From NCBI GenBank assembly GCA_016946835.1, contig JACVTC010000095.1:602501-666500 (forward strand): a DNA stretch of 64,000 bases. Direction: 5' to 3'. Within the stretch, counting starts at the first letter, position 1. Each line of letters opens with the position of its first letter. Both the position numbers and the translations under genes were made by a program. Under the pieces are notes generated by a model. It was given only the letters and a program-made list of their open reading frames with translations. It was not told where the DNA came from and did no database searches. Of this stretch, positions 1 to 11,935 are shown piece after piece. The stretch comes from Neocallimastix lanati (nom. inval.) (Eukaryota > Neocallimastigomycota > Neocallimastigomycetes > Neocallimastigales > Neocallimastigaceae).

Positions 1-479
1 TCTTAATTCTATAATAATTTTTAAAATAAAAAAAAAAAAAAAAAAAGAATTTAATTGAAATTTAGTTTTTCAATAAAAAAATATATATATAGATTTTTTA
101 AAAAAAAAATAAAATAAAATAAAATATATAATTTTTAAATTTTACATTTTTTTTTTTTTTTTTTTAATTTGATTTTTATAATACACCATATAAAATAATT
201 TGTTAATTATAAAATTAATATATTTTCTAATATACTGTTTGATATATTAAATTTCCAATAATACTAAAAAGTTATACTTTCAATTATAAAATTTTTGATT
301 GGATATAAAGTTTTTTCAAATATGATATATAGATATTCACGTGTATTTATAAATTATCATATAAATTTTTTTTAATCATATATTTATGTTTTTTTATAAT
401 AATAATATTAATAATAAATAATAAAAAGATTAAGTATACAAAAAAAGTGTTAATAAAGGGTGTGGTGCATTTCGCCAAG
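1..479. other. AT-rich intergenic DNA, no gene seen
   Basis: Homopolymer A and T tracts and AT-rich spacer with no supported reading frame on either strand. A lone GCATTTCGCCAAG unit at about 467-479 is an outlying copy of the terminal repeat of the adjacent MITE-like element. Confidence 0.6.
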
Positions 480-746
480 TTGCATTTCGCCAAATTGAGA
501 ATTATTAAATAAATAAATAAATAAATAAATAAAATTAAATATTTTTAATATTGATATATTTATATTTTTGAAGTAAATATTTATTAAAAAATTTTTCGAC
601 AAGTAGAGTATTGATATAAATAAATGAATAAATAAATAAATATTAATTCAAAATAATTTTCTTTTAAAATTGTTTTTATTTGATATTAATAATATTTAAT
701 TTTATTTATTTATTTATTTAATAATTTTCAATTTGGCGAAATGCAA
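480..746. mobile_element. MITE-like element with long inverted termini
   Basis: The left end TTGCATTTCGCCAAATTGA (480-498) is the exact reverse complement of the right end (728-746). Beyond these 19 bp the arms remain complementary, with gaps, for about 55 more bases (AATTATTAAATAAATA and onward). The total is 267 bp with no reading frame, which is the layout of a non-autonomous inverted-repeat element. No transposase is present and no clear target duplication can be picked out, because extra copies of the terminal unit abut both ends. It could instead be a foldback structure built by amplification of that unit. Confidence 0.6.
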
Positions 747-857
747 CCTCTCGAAATGCAATATGGCGAAATGCCACATTTTTTTAATACGCCACATGCT
801 TTCAAAAAAATTGGCGAAATGCAACCTGGCGAAATGCAATTTGGGGAAATGCAACTC
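735..857. repeat. Cluster of GGCGAAATGCAA-type units
   Basis: Five or six imperfect copies of the unit GGCGAAATGCAA(C/T) lie in one orientation at about 735, 752, 765, 813, 827 and 842. The inverted version occurs twice at 467-492. The same unit forms the tip of the MITE-like inverted repeat, so the cluster looks like repeated terminal ends, from nested insertions or from slippage. Confidence 0.6.
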
Positions 858-1519
858 TCCCATTTAAAAGGTGCTATTTGTTCTTTTTTTTGTTAATTTC
901 AACCTACTATTAATGATATAAATGATATAATCTTTATAGTTTCTTATAACCTTTTCATTGATCAATTCAAAGCAATGATTTTTTTGAATTATTTTAAAAA
1001 GATGATAAAATGAATTTTTTATTATTAATTCAATGATATATAAGTTTTAACAAATGACAAATTAAAAATAATATTATTAATGATATTAAATTGTATATAT
1101 TAAAAAATACAATCACTTTTTGCAACTATATAATAAATATTTTTTAAAAAAAAAATATTTTATTTAATTTTATTTTTTTTTATATATATATTTTTATATT
1201 TTTATTATTATTTATTTCTTTATTTATTTATATGAATAATAATTAATATACAAACGAATAAATATATGTATGATTTTTTTTTCTCTATTTATATTCTATT
1301 TAACAGTATACTATTATACTTTTACATGTTATGATTGTATATATATAATAATATATATAAGAAATCTATATATTTTTATAATTTATAATATTATATATAT
1401 ATATGAATATATATGAATATACTAATCATATATTTTATAACTAATACTTAAAATAATATATATATATAATTAAAATAAAAAAATAAAAGTTTTTTTTTTT
1501 TTTTTTTTTTTTTTTTATT
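858..1519. other. AT-rich intergenic DNA downstream of the GH114 gene
   Basis: Spacer of A/T runs and TATA-type dinucleotide stretches on the 3' side of the glycosidase gene. A T27 tract lies directly next to its stop codon (about 1489-1516). No other gene seen. Confidence 0.55.
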
Positions 1520-2983
1520 TTATTTATAAACTGAACAATCAATTCTAGAAGCATCTAAATTAATATTCTTAATTTGATAGTCGAGCTTTAATTCATTTGC
1601 CTTTTTACAAGCATCAGCAATCTTTTTTGAACCAGTAATATAACTAACACCAAAAACAGCTTTGTTAGCTTGAATAAATGGCTTATATTTTTCACATTCA
1701 CCATATTCATAACATTCTTCATTTAAAGCCCAATCAAAATGAGGAAGTAAATCTTTAATTTGGTCCATATCATTCTTTAAACCAATAGAAAGATTTCTCT
1801 TGTGAGCTTCCTCAGATAACCACTTATTGAATTTTAACTGTTGATTATAAGTGAAATCATTTTCATCAAATGTATAACCATCAACATTATCAATTTCGAC
1901 ACCATCACAACCTTTTTCCACAGCCATATTAAAACGTTTTTGAATAAGTGGCTTAAGTTTCGAACTATTAATATTTAACCAATTTTCATCTTCCCAATCT
2001 TCCATTTCTTCTAAAACAACACCTTTATTTAAGAAATCTTCAGCATCATCTCTCCAACTTTCAATTGTACCACCAGAGAAATAGCAAATAACCTTTTTAC
2101 CCTTATTTTTTAACTCTCTAATTTTACTTGCTGGAGTTTCAAAAAGATCAATATCAAAGACGTCAGCGTCAATTGAAGTATTTACTTTTTCACAATTAGA
2201 AAGTTGCCATTGGAATTTTGTACCTGGTTTTGGTTGATAAATTTGATTATTATTTGTTGCTGAATTTACTGGAACAGCATTATTGGTAGCAACAATAGTT
2301 TTAGTCGTAGTAATTTTTTTAATAGTTGTAGTATTAATTTTTTTAGTCGTTGTAGTATTAATTTTTCTTATAGTAGTAGTAGGAATTTTTTTAGTCGTTG
2401 TAGTATAAATTTTTCTTATAGTTGTAGTAGGAATTTTTTTAGTAGTCTTTTTAATTGTAGCATTAACCCATCTTGAAAATGATGGGAGTCTTTTTGTTCT
2501 GAAAGGAGGAAAAGCTTTTATTGTTCTTTTTTTTGTTTTAATAACTGTTTTTACTTTCATTTTGAAGTTCATTTTTCTGTTTTCATCTGGAATTAAATTA
2601 TTAGTGACTTTTTCTGGAGTACTGTCATCATAAACTGTTTCAAGAACATATTCATTTTGAATTAAATTATTACCTTCAATTTCAAAAAGACTTCTATGAG
2701 ATTGGTCATGTTTTCCAAGAAGTAATAATGTATTAACTCTATTAATTTCTTCAATTTCATTAATTTCTTCTCTTTTGCTCAATAAAGAACTATTCATTTT
2801 TTCTTCTCTTAATTTTTTATACTTTTCAACTGCTTGTCTAAACTTAATAGTTGGATCTTCATTTGATTTTTTTGGTCTTCTACCATTTCTAGATCTTCCT
2901 CTTCTACCAGCTTCAACTGATAAAACAAAGAAAATTAATGCACAATATAAAATTAAACTTAAATTTTTCATATTCATTTTCAT
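1520..2983 (-). CDS. Secreted GH114-family glycoside hydrolase (endo-alpha-1,4-polygalactosaminidase-like)
   Basis: Uninterrupted 487-residue frame. The N terminus is a signal peptide (hydrophobic core LSLILYCALIFFVLS, likely cut after VEA at residue 25), so the product is probably secreted. Residues 26-175 are charged and unmatched. Residues 177-231 form a Thr-rich linker built on repeats of the type KIPTTTIRKI, probably O-glycosylated. Residues 256-487 match the GH114/TM1410-like TIM barrel: strand VICYFSGGTIESWRDDA (298-314), then GCDGVEIDNVDGY (358-370) with the acidic residues expected at the active site, then GLKNDMDQI (401-409). Family members cleave alpha-1,4-linked galactosamine polymers, so a role against fungal or bacterial galactosaminogalactan is inferred, not shown. 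There is no dockerin, so no sign of cellulosome attachment. The first ATG is used; a second in-frame Met two codons on would also keep the signal peptide. Confidence 0.85.
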   Translation of the reverse strand: MKMNMKNLSLILYCALIFFVLSVEAGRRGRSRNGRRPKKSNEDPTIKFRQAVEKYKKLREEKMNSSLLSKREEINEIEEINRVNTLLLLGKHDQSHRSLFEIEGNNLIQNEYVLETVYDDSTPEKVTNNLIPDENRKMNFKMKVKTVIKTKKRTIKAFPPFRTKRLPSFSRWVNATIKKTTKKIPTTTIRKIYTTTTKKIPTTTIRKINTTTTKKINTTTIKKITTTKTIVATNNAVPVNSATNNNQIYQPKPGTKFQWQLSNCEKVNTSIDADVFDIDLFETPASKIRELKNKGKKVICYFSGGTIESWRDDAEDFLNKGVVLEEMEDWEDENWLNINSSKLKPLIQKRFNMAVEKGCDGVEIDNVDGYTFDENDFTYNQQLKFNKWLSEEAHKRNLSIGLKNDMDQIKDLLPHFDWALNEECYEYGECEKYKPFIQANKAVFGVSYITGSKKIADACKKANELKLDYQIKNINLDASRIDCSVYK

Positions 2984-4481
2984 ATATATATATACACCTT
3001 TTTTATAATTTATTATTATTGTTATTACAATATATTGAAATATAATATTTATTAATAGGATATGTTAAAGTTTAAACTTTGGAATTTGTTTTTGAAATAA
3101 ATATAAATATTTCTTAATATATAGTGAATATAATAACAATAACAATTAGTAATATGACTATATAACTTTTTTTTTTTTTTTTTACAATTTATAATTAATA
3201 TTATAATTTATTCCTTATAAATTATATATCAAAATATGAGTAAATATACAAAATTTTGATTTTTATATTTCTTATAGTTATTTCAAAAGGAATTTTTTAT
3301 CTTTATATTTATAGTTTTTTTTTTTAATAAAATTTTTTTTTACAGTTTAATAAAATTTTTTTTACAGCGAAGTTTTTATAATATAATAATTTATAGTTAT
3401 AATATATTAATAATATATTATAAATATACAAACAATAAAAAATTAATAAAAAAAACAATATTATTAATTAATTTTCCAATGTTTAAATAAATTCATATTT
3501 TAAATTTTAAATAACTTTAAAAATATAAATAAAAATGTAGATTATTTTTAATTATTTTTTTTATATAATATTAAATAAATATGATATTTAATATATGAAT
3601 GTTACACAATATAGAAGGTAATTAATTTCAGAAACTTTATTAAGTTAGTATTGTGATAACTTTTTAAAATAATTTTTCATTAAATTTATAATTTTTTTAT
3701 TTAAAATTTGTAAAAAATATAATGTTACACAATTGTAAATTAAATATTAATTAATATAATTGGCTTGTCAATTGCTGATGATACATTTCTAATTACTATA
3801 TACTAATTACTATATATCATTTTCAAATTTAATATTAAAATATATAATATAAATTAATTCTAGAATAATCACAATATTATTTATTAAATATATATGCATA
3901 TAAAAGGATTGTAAAACATTAATATCTTTGATAATGAAATATTGAAGAATTATTTTATGCTTTATTATATCATATTAATCGTATTAATATAATTATTCTT
4001 TATAAAAATATATCATATGAAATAAAAATATCTATTTTAATAAATGTCATAAACTCTGAAAAGAATATTTATTAAATATTATAACATATGTTTTTTTTTT
4101 TTAAAAAAAAAAAAAAACATACGTTTATGGTATTATTTATAATGAAATAATAATAGTAAATAATAGTAATAGTATTATATATATTATTAAATTATATCTT
4201 GTATTTTTAAAACCTTATACTAAAATATAGTTATAATTTAATTATATGATATAATTAAATTATATATAAATGAAATAAAAACAATATATCAAAAATAATA
4301 TATAAATTCTGCTTTATTATATAATTAATACTTATTTAGTTAGTTATAATATTAAAAATGATACATAGGTTTAATAACTAATTATTTTATATAAAATATC
4401 AATTGTCTTCCATATATAAAACTCTAATATAAAGAGAAAAAAATATTTCCTTCTTAAAAAATTAAAAAATCTTCCTTTTTC

Positions 4482-4517
<36 letters not shown>

Positions 4518-6702
4518 CTAAAAGGTTTAAATTTGAATTGTTATTCTACTTTATGTTTTAAAATTTTATGTAAAAAAAAAAAAAAAAAAAAAAGTTAATT
4601 ATTATATAAAATAAAATAAAATAAAAATAAAAAATAATAAAAATCAATATATGTTTAATAGAATAATTTAATTTTAATGTAATTTATAAAATTATATAAA
4701 AAAATTTGAACAAAAAAACAAAAACAAAAACAAAAACAAAAATTAAAATTAAATATTATATTAAGATTTATATTAAAATTAATTTGGATTTCTTATGTAT
4801 ACAATTTTATATTAAATTTTATTAAAAATAAGAAATATATATAAATTTGATTTAAAATATACATATATTGCTTTTAATAATAGATTATTTTTATTTTTTT
4901 TTATTATATATTATCATAAAAAATTAATGTAAATTAAAAATTTCATAAATGGTCTCATATTTATGTAATATTTAAGTTTACTTTTAATATAGTTTTAAGT
5001 TTTAAATACAAATATTTCAACTTATATTAAACGAAATATGCCTTGATTTTTAAAATAAGCCGCGTTTTAATAATTGAAACAAAAAGAAGATACAATTTGA
5101 AAGTTACTCTTTTTAGTAATATCTAATCATTATTTAAATAATTATTTTTCTTAACTGATAAATTGCTTAAAAGTATTAATAAAAAATCATATGAAGATTT
5201 TGATTAGTTATTTTAATCCACTTAAAGTCTGGAAATTAAATATTACTTTGAAATAAAATATGATTTCTACTATCTAGATTAATTTATATATATATATATA
5301 TATATTTTTTTTTTTTGATATATACTAATATTTCATAATTTACCTATTTTTTTTTTTATTTAGTGTACTCTCATTTCTAAAAAAATGAATAGTGTAAAAT
5401 TAAATAATTTCTTAAATTATTAAAATTTATCAAATTATTAATTAAAATATACCTTTTACAATTTTATACTTAAAAATTTAGATTGATATATTTTTATTAT
5501 GAATTTTTTATTAATATCTTGATATAAACCAATAGTAACATTTAAACATCCATAATTCATTAAATATATATTAATATAAAATAATAAAATAAAATTTTAT
5601 ATTTATTATATTTATTATTTTGTCAAAATTAATAATTAATCTAGGCAATAATAAAATATAATTTAAAAAAAAAAATAATTAATTATTAATATTTAATAAA
5701 ATCCTTTTATTAATAATTTTATTTTATTGATAATTCTAGAACTTTTATGAAAAAATTTGTCTTGTATATTATTAATACTTTTTATTATTTATTTATTTCA
5801 TTTTAAAAATTTATCGTTTCATGTATAAAATCCGAAATTACAATAATTGTTCTAGGTTTATGAAGTTTAAATATAAAAATACTATCCGTAGTTCATAAAT
5901 AATTTTCCTTGTAAGAATAAAAGATATTAATGGAAATTAAATTATAAACTTATCAAAAATTATTATTATACAACTTTATTAAAAGTATATTAAATTGTTA
6001 ACATGTATATTAACATCTAAAAATTAATAAGAATGATTTTATTGTTTAATAATTAACTATAAATGGTAAAAGATAGTTTTTATTCATCAATATTTAGGAA
6101 AATATACAAAGAGTCTCCAATATTAATTATATACAATTTATATATAAGAAAAAATATTTATTGTATTAAATAGAAGAAATATATAATTATTTAACAAAAA
6201 ATATTATGGAATATTAAAAAAATTTTTTTTTTTTTGTAATATGTAAATCCAACCAAACAAAATTTATTTTGATTATAAAGCTTACATAATAATTAAAATT
6301 AAGAATAATAAAGTATTTGTGTAACAACTGAATATTGGTATAATCAGATATACTTCTTTTTTTTTTTTTTTTAAAAAAAAAAATTTTTTTATTAATATTT
6401 TTTGTAGTATATGGCTATATTATGTAAGTTATTTTGTATATAACATAACTATCTTTTCAAAAATAAAATATTAACATAAAGAATAAATTATTTATATATA
6501 TAAAATATATAAAATAATATTTATTATAGAAAATTTTATTTATTATATAATTTTATCTAATATCATTATTATTATTTTGTATGTAAGAAATAAAATTTTT
6601 TCTAATATTGATACTGTTTAAATAGGAATATTTGGAATTTTAATTAAGTATTAATTTTTTAGCTATATTTATGAAATTTGTATATAATGATTAATTAAAG
6701 CA

Positions 6703-6747
<45 letters not shown>

Positions 6748-6960
6748 TGAAAAAAAAAATACACTTTCATATTTTTATTTTTATCAACATTATTAATTTA
6801 ATAATTTAATGATTTAAAGTTGATTTATGACTTTTTTAAACATTAATGTACAAAAATAATTTCTTTAAAATATATTTTTCAAATATATTTTAAAGATAAT
6901 TTTTATTTATTAATTTGGGCTACAGTTTCAAAACATAAAATAAAAAAAATAAAAAATAAA

Positions 6961-7009
<49 letters not shown>

Positions 7010-7795
7010 AAATGCATTCTATTATACTATTGAAAGAAGAACCAAAAATATAATTTAAAGAAATTAATATTTTTAAAATTTATTCACAAAAAACAAATTA
7101 TGAACTTTTAAATTTGATTTTTTAAAAAAATTTTTTTTTTATTATTTATTATTTTTATTTATTTTAGAATCTTTATGTATTTTTATATTATAAAATATGT
7201 ACATTAGTTTTACATTATTATTTTTTATTTATTTATTTATTTATTTATTTTTCCATTAATGTATTTCTAAGATATTTGCTCATTATTTGTCATTAAAAAA
7301 AAAAAAAAAAAAAAAAAAAAATAGAAATGAAAAAATAATAATAATTTTTTTTTTTTTTTATTATTATTATTATTCCTTATTATTTGTTATTCGTAACATA
7401 TAATAATAATAATAATAATTACTTTTATACCCAGTATGATTATTATTATATATATAAAAATAAATAAATATATAAAAATAAAATGATAAAGATAAAATTA
7501 ATAAAAATTTATTAATTTATTATTATTTTTTTTTTTCTTGTTTTGTATTATTGATAGTTTAATTATTATTATTATTATTATTATATTATACTGATTTATT
7601 TGTTTATTATTAATTATTTTTTTTGTAACTTTTTTTGTTTATTTAATTTTAATTTATACATAAGTATATAAATTAAAATTCTAATTATATATATACTGAT
7701 AATAATGTTTATTGTAATGAATGATTTTACGATAATAACTTTTAAAAATTTAACAAAAAAGAAAAAAAAAAAAAAAAACATATAAAAAAAATATT
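2984..7795. other. 4.8-kb gene-free AT-rich region
   Basis: No supported coding region. It holds the promoter sides of two genes, T/A homopolymers, a T14/A15 palindromic tract at about 4083-4125, (TA)n tracts near 6713-6740 and 6979-7004, and (TTA)n/(AAT)n near 7355-7420 and 7561-7586. The phrase ATGTTACACAAT occurs twice, at about 3599 and 3722, without further similarity. Confidence 0.5.
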
Positions 7796-8749
7796 TTAAT
7801 GTGTTGTATTAGAATTTTCATTATTACTATGAAGTGGTTGTTGAAGATCCGGATTAACATCAACTACTTCATTATTATTTAATAAAGGTTGTTCATCACT
7901 CTCATCTATAAATCCACTTACAGCTTCATCATAGGTTGGTGGTAATAATGGTAAATCATCTTCATCCACTACAGCACCTTGTTCATTAATTGTACTACTT
8001 GATTGATTTTGAACTGAAGATTGATTTTCTTCATTAGATGAGGGTACCTCTAAATTTTGTTCGATAACTTCATCTTCATTAGAATTACTATCTACAGGTT
8101 GATATACTGGTAAAATATCATCTTCTGCTGGGCGTCTTTGATTTGGTAATGTTACCATTAGTAATTCATTTGACGTCATATGATTAAATAATTCATCATC
8201 TGCTCTTTGTCTATTAAACAAAGTTAACATAATTAACATAAATAAAAATAATGAAAAGAAAGGTTCTCCTGTTTGTGATTGAGCTTTTTCTTTTGTTATA
8301 CAATAACTGGTGTAATAATCACAAACAAGATCGCCTTCACATATTATATAACTTCCATTGCAGTATTGACCTTCTTTTGAAACAATTAAACATTTACCTT
8401 CCGTCGCATTTACATTACTTTTGTAACATTCAACACCACACTTTTTACTATCACCAATACTAAAATTACAATCGTAATCGTTTTTACAAGGTGTTTTAAC
8501 AAAACAATAATTTGTACATAATTGTGAAGTTTCATTACAATATGCCATATCTACAAAGTAATCAAAGAAACTTGAACAATTACTATCGATTTTACAATTA
8601 ACATCTTTTCTCATTGAAATTGGCGCTACTTCTGGTTTTTCTGTAGTCTTTGATTTCTCAGGTTTTTTCTCTTTATCTTGTTCTTTTGCTTCACATGTTA
8701 ATAATATAATTAAAAATATAATGTTTTTCACAAATCTTGTTACTTTCAT
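7796..8749 (-). CDS. Type I membrane protein: Cys-rich ectodomain, cytosolic PPxY and dileucine motifs
   Basis: 317 residues in one exon. The signal peptide is residues 1-21 (core NIIFLIILLTC). A Lys/Glu-rich stretch follows (22-40), then an ectodomain with 14 cysteines between residues 52 and 150 and several N-glycosylation sequons (NCS, NET, NFS, NAT, NGS). One transmembrane segment lies near 163-178 (FFSLFLFMLIMLTLF). The acidic, Ser/Asn-rich tail carries PPTY at 270-273, a PPxY motif of the kind bound by WW domains of Nedd4/Rsp5 ubiquitin ligases. Two acidic-dileucine-type sequences, DDLPLL and DEQPLL, flank it. I do not recognise the family. The layout suggests a plasma-membrane or endosomal protein sorted by ubiquitin and clathrin adaptors; that role is inference. 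Even cysteine number suggests disulphide pairing, but it is not a known module I can name. Confidence 0.75.
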   Translation of the reverse strand: MKVTRFVKNIIFLIILLTCEAKEQDKEKKPEKSKTTEKPEVAPISMRKDVNCKIDSNCSSFFDYFVDMAYCNETSQLCTNYCFVKTPCKNDYDCNFSIGDSKKCGVECYKSNVNATEGKCLIVSKEGQYCNGSYIICEGDLVCDYYTSYCITKEKAQSQTGEPFFSLFLFMLIMLTLFNRQRADDELFNHMTSNELLMVTLPNQRRPAEDDILPVYQPVDSNSNEDEVIEQNLEVPSSNEENQSSVQNQSSSTINEQGAVVDEDDLPLLPPTYDEAVSGFIDESDEQPLLNNNEVVDVNPDLQQPLHSNNENSNTTH

Positions 8750-10239
8750 TTTATTAATTTATTTTTATTGTCTCTGTTTTTTCAAAAATTTAGCTATTTA
8801 TTTACTTCTTTTTACTTTTATTTTTATTTTATTTTATTTTTTTTTTCACTTCTTTAAAGATATATATTCATTTATTATACTATATATATATAGATTGATT
8901 ATATATTTATAAATATTTATTATATTCAATCAAATTATATTTATTCTATAATCTTTTGTTTCTCCTTCTTTCTTTCTATTTGTTTTTAATAAAAATTTAA
9001 GATACCTGTATTTAATATAAAATTAACTTTTACTATAGGTTAATCAATATTAAAATAAACTAAATTGAAATTTTGATTTCAAATAGTAATTCTTCGTTTT
9101 TCTTTGTTTTTCTTTTTCTTTTTTTTTTTTTTTTTTGATGTCCTTATATTAGAATGTATATATTAATTAAAATATTTAATAGATTGAATATATATTTTAT
9201 TTGTTATACTTCTATTATCTTTCTTTTAATTTATTTAACTTTTAACTTTTATTTTGATTTATATTTATTTTAAAATTTGAAATTCTTTTTTTTAATTTTG
9301 TTATTTTTTTTTTAATTTATATATATATTATTTTCTATTATGTTTTATCCCTTTATTTTCGATATTATTTTTTTTAACAATTTATTACACCTCTCTTATT
9401 TTTAATTTATTTAACACAATCCTAATTATTCTTTATTAAGAAAAAAATAGAACTTTTTTATATATATTTAAATAAAATAAATAATAAATATTAATATTAT
9501 ATTTAATTAATAAAATTAAGACAAATAATAATTATAAAATAAAAAATATATATATATATATATACTAAATAAAATTCGATTAGTAAAAAAAGTCAAATAT
9601 ATAAAAATAGAATATAAGAAATTCTTTTAATATAAATATAATATAATTATAGTTTATATTATTTTGATATTACATTAATCAATTATATTTAAGATAAAGT
9701 TTTTCGATATTAATATTTATTAATATATAATTTCTAAAATATTTATATTTGATGTATTTTTATAATGTATTGATAACAAACGTAATTAATAATTAAATTA
9801 TTGATAACTAATAATATATATTACATCATATATTGATTATATGAATATTATTATTTGTATATATTAAATATATTAAATTTATATTAAAATTTATTAAGTG
9901 TTTTTATTTATAATATAAATTTTTTATTATTATTAATTATTATTAATATTATTACTACTATTATTATTATTACTATTACTATTATATTATTTTTTTAAAA
10001 CTATTATTACTAATACCATTAATAAAATATTCAATTTTCCCATTTTTTTTTTTATTATTTTTTATACTATTTATATTTATATATATTTATTAATATATTA
10101 AATTGTTTTTCTTTCATTAGGTAAAACATACAGAATTATAAATATTATAAATAGAATGAATCCACCAACTAGTTTTAATAATTTTTCATTATTATTATAT
10201 ATTGTATTTAAATAAAAATTTATTTGAAAATTTTTTTTA

Positions 10240-10360
10240 TGAAAATTATTAAATAAATAAATAAATAGATAAATAGATAAATAAATCAAAATAATACTAA
10301 TATTGATGTATTTATATTTTTAAAGTAAATATGAAGTATTAAAAAAAAATTTTTTTTTCA
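10240..10360. repeat. Sequence related to the interior of the 480-746 MITE
   Basis: The stretch AATTATTAAATAAATA followed by AATATTGATgTATTTATA and then TTTTTaAAGTAAATAT parallels 506-585 with few differences (lower case marks changes). The TTGCATTTCGCC terminus is missing, so this is either a decayed relative or a shared AT-rich core. Confidence 0.4.
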
Positions 10361-11129
10361 TATATAGATATCTTCACAGATATCTATTTAAGTAAATAAA
10401 TAAATGATAAAATAAATAATAATATAAACAATATAGAAATAATTATAAAAGAATTGTCATTAATAATAATAATAACAATTAAAATGATAAGTAATAATTA
10501 TTATTATTTACAAATATATATATATATAAAAATGAATTAATGAAAATAATATTTAGGTACTTTAGAAAAACATAAAAATTTTTTTCTTATAGCATTTTGT
10601 GTTATAAATTAATAATATATAATAAATAATATATAATAAATAATAAATAAATACTATCATTATTATACTATATCAATTAGTTTTTTTTTTTTAAAATTGG
10701 TTATTATTAGTAATAATACTAGTACTAAATGTAGTACCAAAACACTATAATAATACTATATTACTAGCATAGTGGATTTCAGAACATGTAGAAATATTTT
10801 TTATAGTTTATGGGTGGTGTACCTAACATATAAAAGCTTAAAACTAAAACTGAACTATTGATTTTAAATTGATTAATTATTTTTGTATTTCTATTATCAA
10901 TTATTAATTAAAAATAAAAAATAATAATTTTGAGTTAACATTTATAATGTTATATATACATATATCATAGATTTTTTCAAAATAATATATCATTTTTATT
11001 ATTTTAAAAAGAATATATGACTAAATAATAATGATATTTATTATTCAGAAAATTGGAATAATTAAAAAAAAATTATATATAATAAAAAAGTTCTTTAATA
11101 TAGAAATAAAGTAATTCTATTTCAAAACA

Positions 11130-11245
11130 CAGGCTAGCAGGGCCAATGCCTCTGAAGGAGAAGACCATAATTTCTTTCAGATAGTCAATTCGAACCCTAA
11201 TCCGGAATAAGTAATACGGATGTTAAGGTTCGTTGCATATGAACT
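11130..11245. other. Unexplained GC-richer patch
   Basis: About 110 bases with far more G and C than the surroundings, including GCTAGCAGGGCCAATGCC and TTCGAACCCTAATCCGG. It resembles a structured RNA or a transposon end in composition. TTCGAA next to CCC recalls a tRNA T-loop in reverse, but no cloverleaf can be built. Function unknown. Confidence 0.3.
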
Positions 11246-11421
11246 TTTTTCTGAATTTATTTATGCACTTTATTGTTGAATATAACTTTTTATTTTACCT
11301 TACTATTTTAAATATTATTATGTTCAAATTGGACAAATAATATTTATTTATTCTATTAACCATGTTTTTTTTTTTTTTTTTTTCTTTGTATTAAAATTAA
11401 AAAATATTTATGTAATTAATT

Positions 11422-11505
11422 CATAAATAAATAAATAAATAAATAAATAAATATAAATAAATAAATAAATAAATATATAAAGATTAAAGTTCGCAATAAT
11501 TGCTG
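11422..11505. repeat. (AAAT)n tract plus dispersed 22-base motif
   Basis: An (AAAT)n microsatellite runs to about 11475. The motif TTAAAGTTCGCAATAATTGC, continuing TG, follows at 11484-11505. The same motif with one mismatch lies at 51188-51209, so it probably belongs to a dispersed repeat end. Confidence 0.45.
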
Positions 11506-11935
11506 CTATAAAAAAAAATATTTCAACACAGAATATGAAAAAAAAAGGAAAAAGATAAATAAATAAATATAAATTAAATTAATTCATATATATTAAATAT
11601 ATATTAAATATGCAATGTTGCTACACAAATTTGTAATATATAATACACTAAATAAAATATAATGGTTATAAATTAATATATTCTTTATAATATTATATAT
11701 ATGGAAATACAATAATATAATGGATACATGGATACATCTTATTAAATTTTTTATTTTATATTTTAATTTACTATGCAAATAAAATTTATAATAATAATTA
11801 TACTTTTTATTTCTATTATATTATATTATTTTATTTTAATTTTTTTTTTTTTTTTTATATGTATTATGTTTTGCTTTGTTTTTATAATATTTCATTATTA
11901 TTAAAAAAATATGTATATATATTTTCTTAAATGTA

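Larger units (their letters stand above)
8750..11935. other. Gene-free AT-rich region with small repeats and one unexplained GC-richer patch
   Basis: No supported gene. Contents: a stretch similar to the interior of the 480-746 MITE (about 10240-10350), a short perfect hairpin at 10365-10386 (TAGATATCT/AGATATCTA), a GC-richer patch at 11130-11245, and an (AAAT)n tract at 11422-11475 followed by a 22-base motif also found at 51188. Several short frames here are low-complexity read-through only. Confidence 0.5.

Noticed and set aside
4083-4125. T14/A15 palindrome as a terminator or regulatory hairpin
   Set aside because: Adjacent T and A homopolymers are common throughout this window and no gene ends here.
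11130-11245. tRNA or other Pol III gene
   Set aside because: GGGTTCGAATT on the minus strand resembles a B box, but the base after the loop cannot pair, no acceptor stem forms and no A box lies at the right distance.
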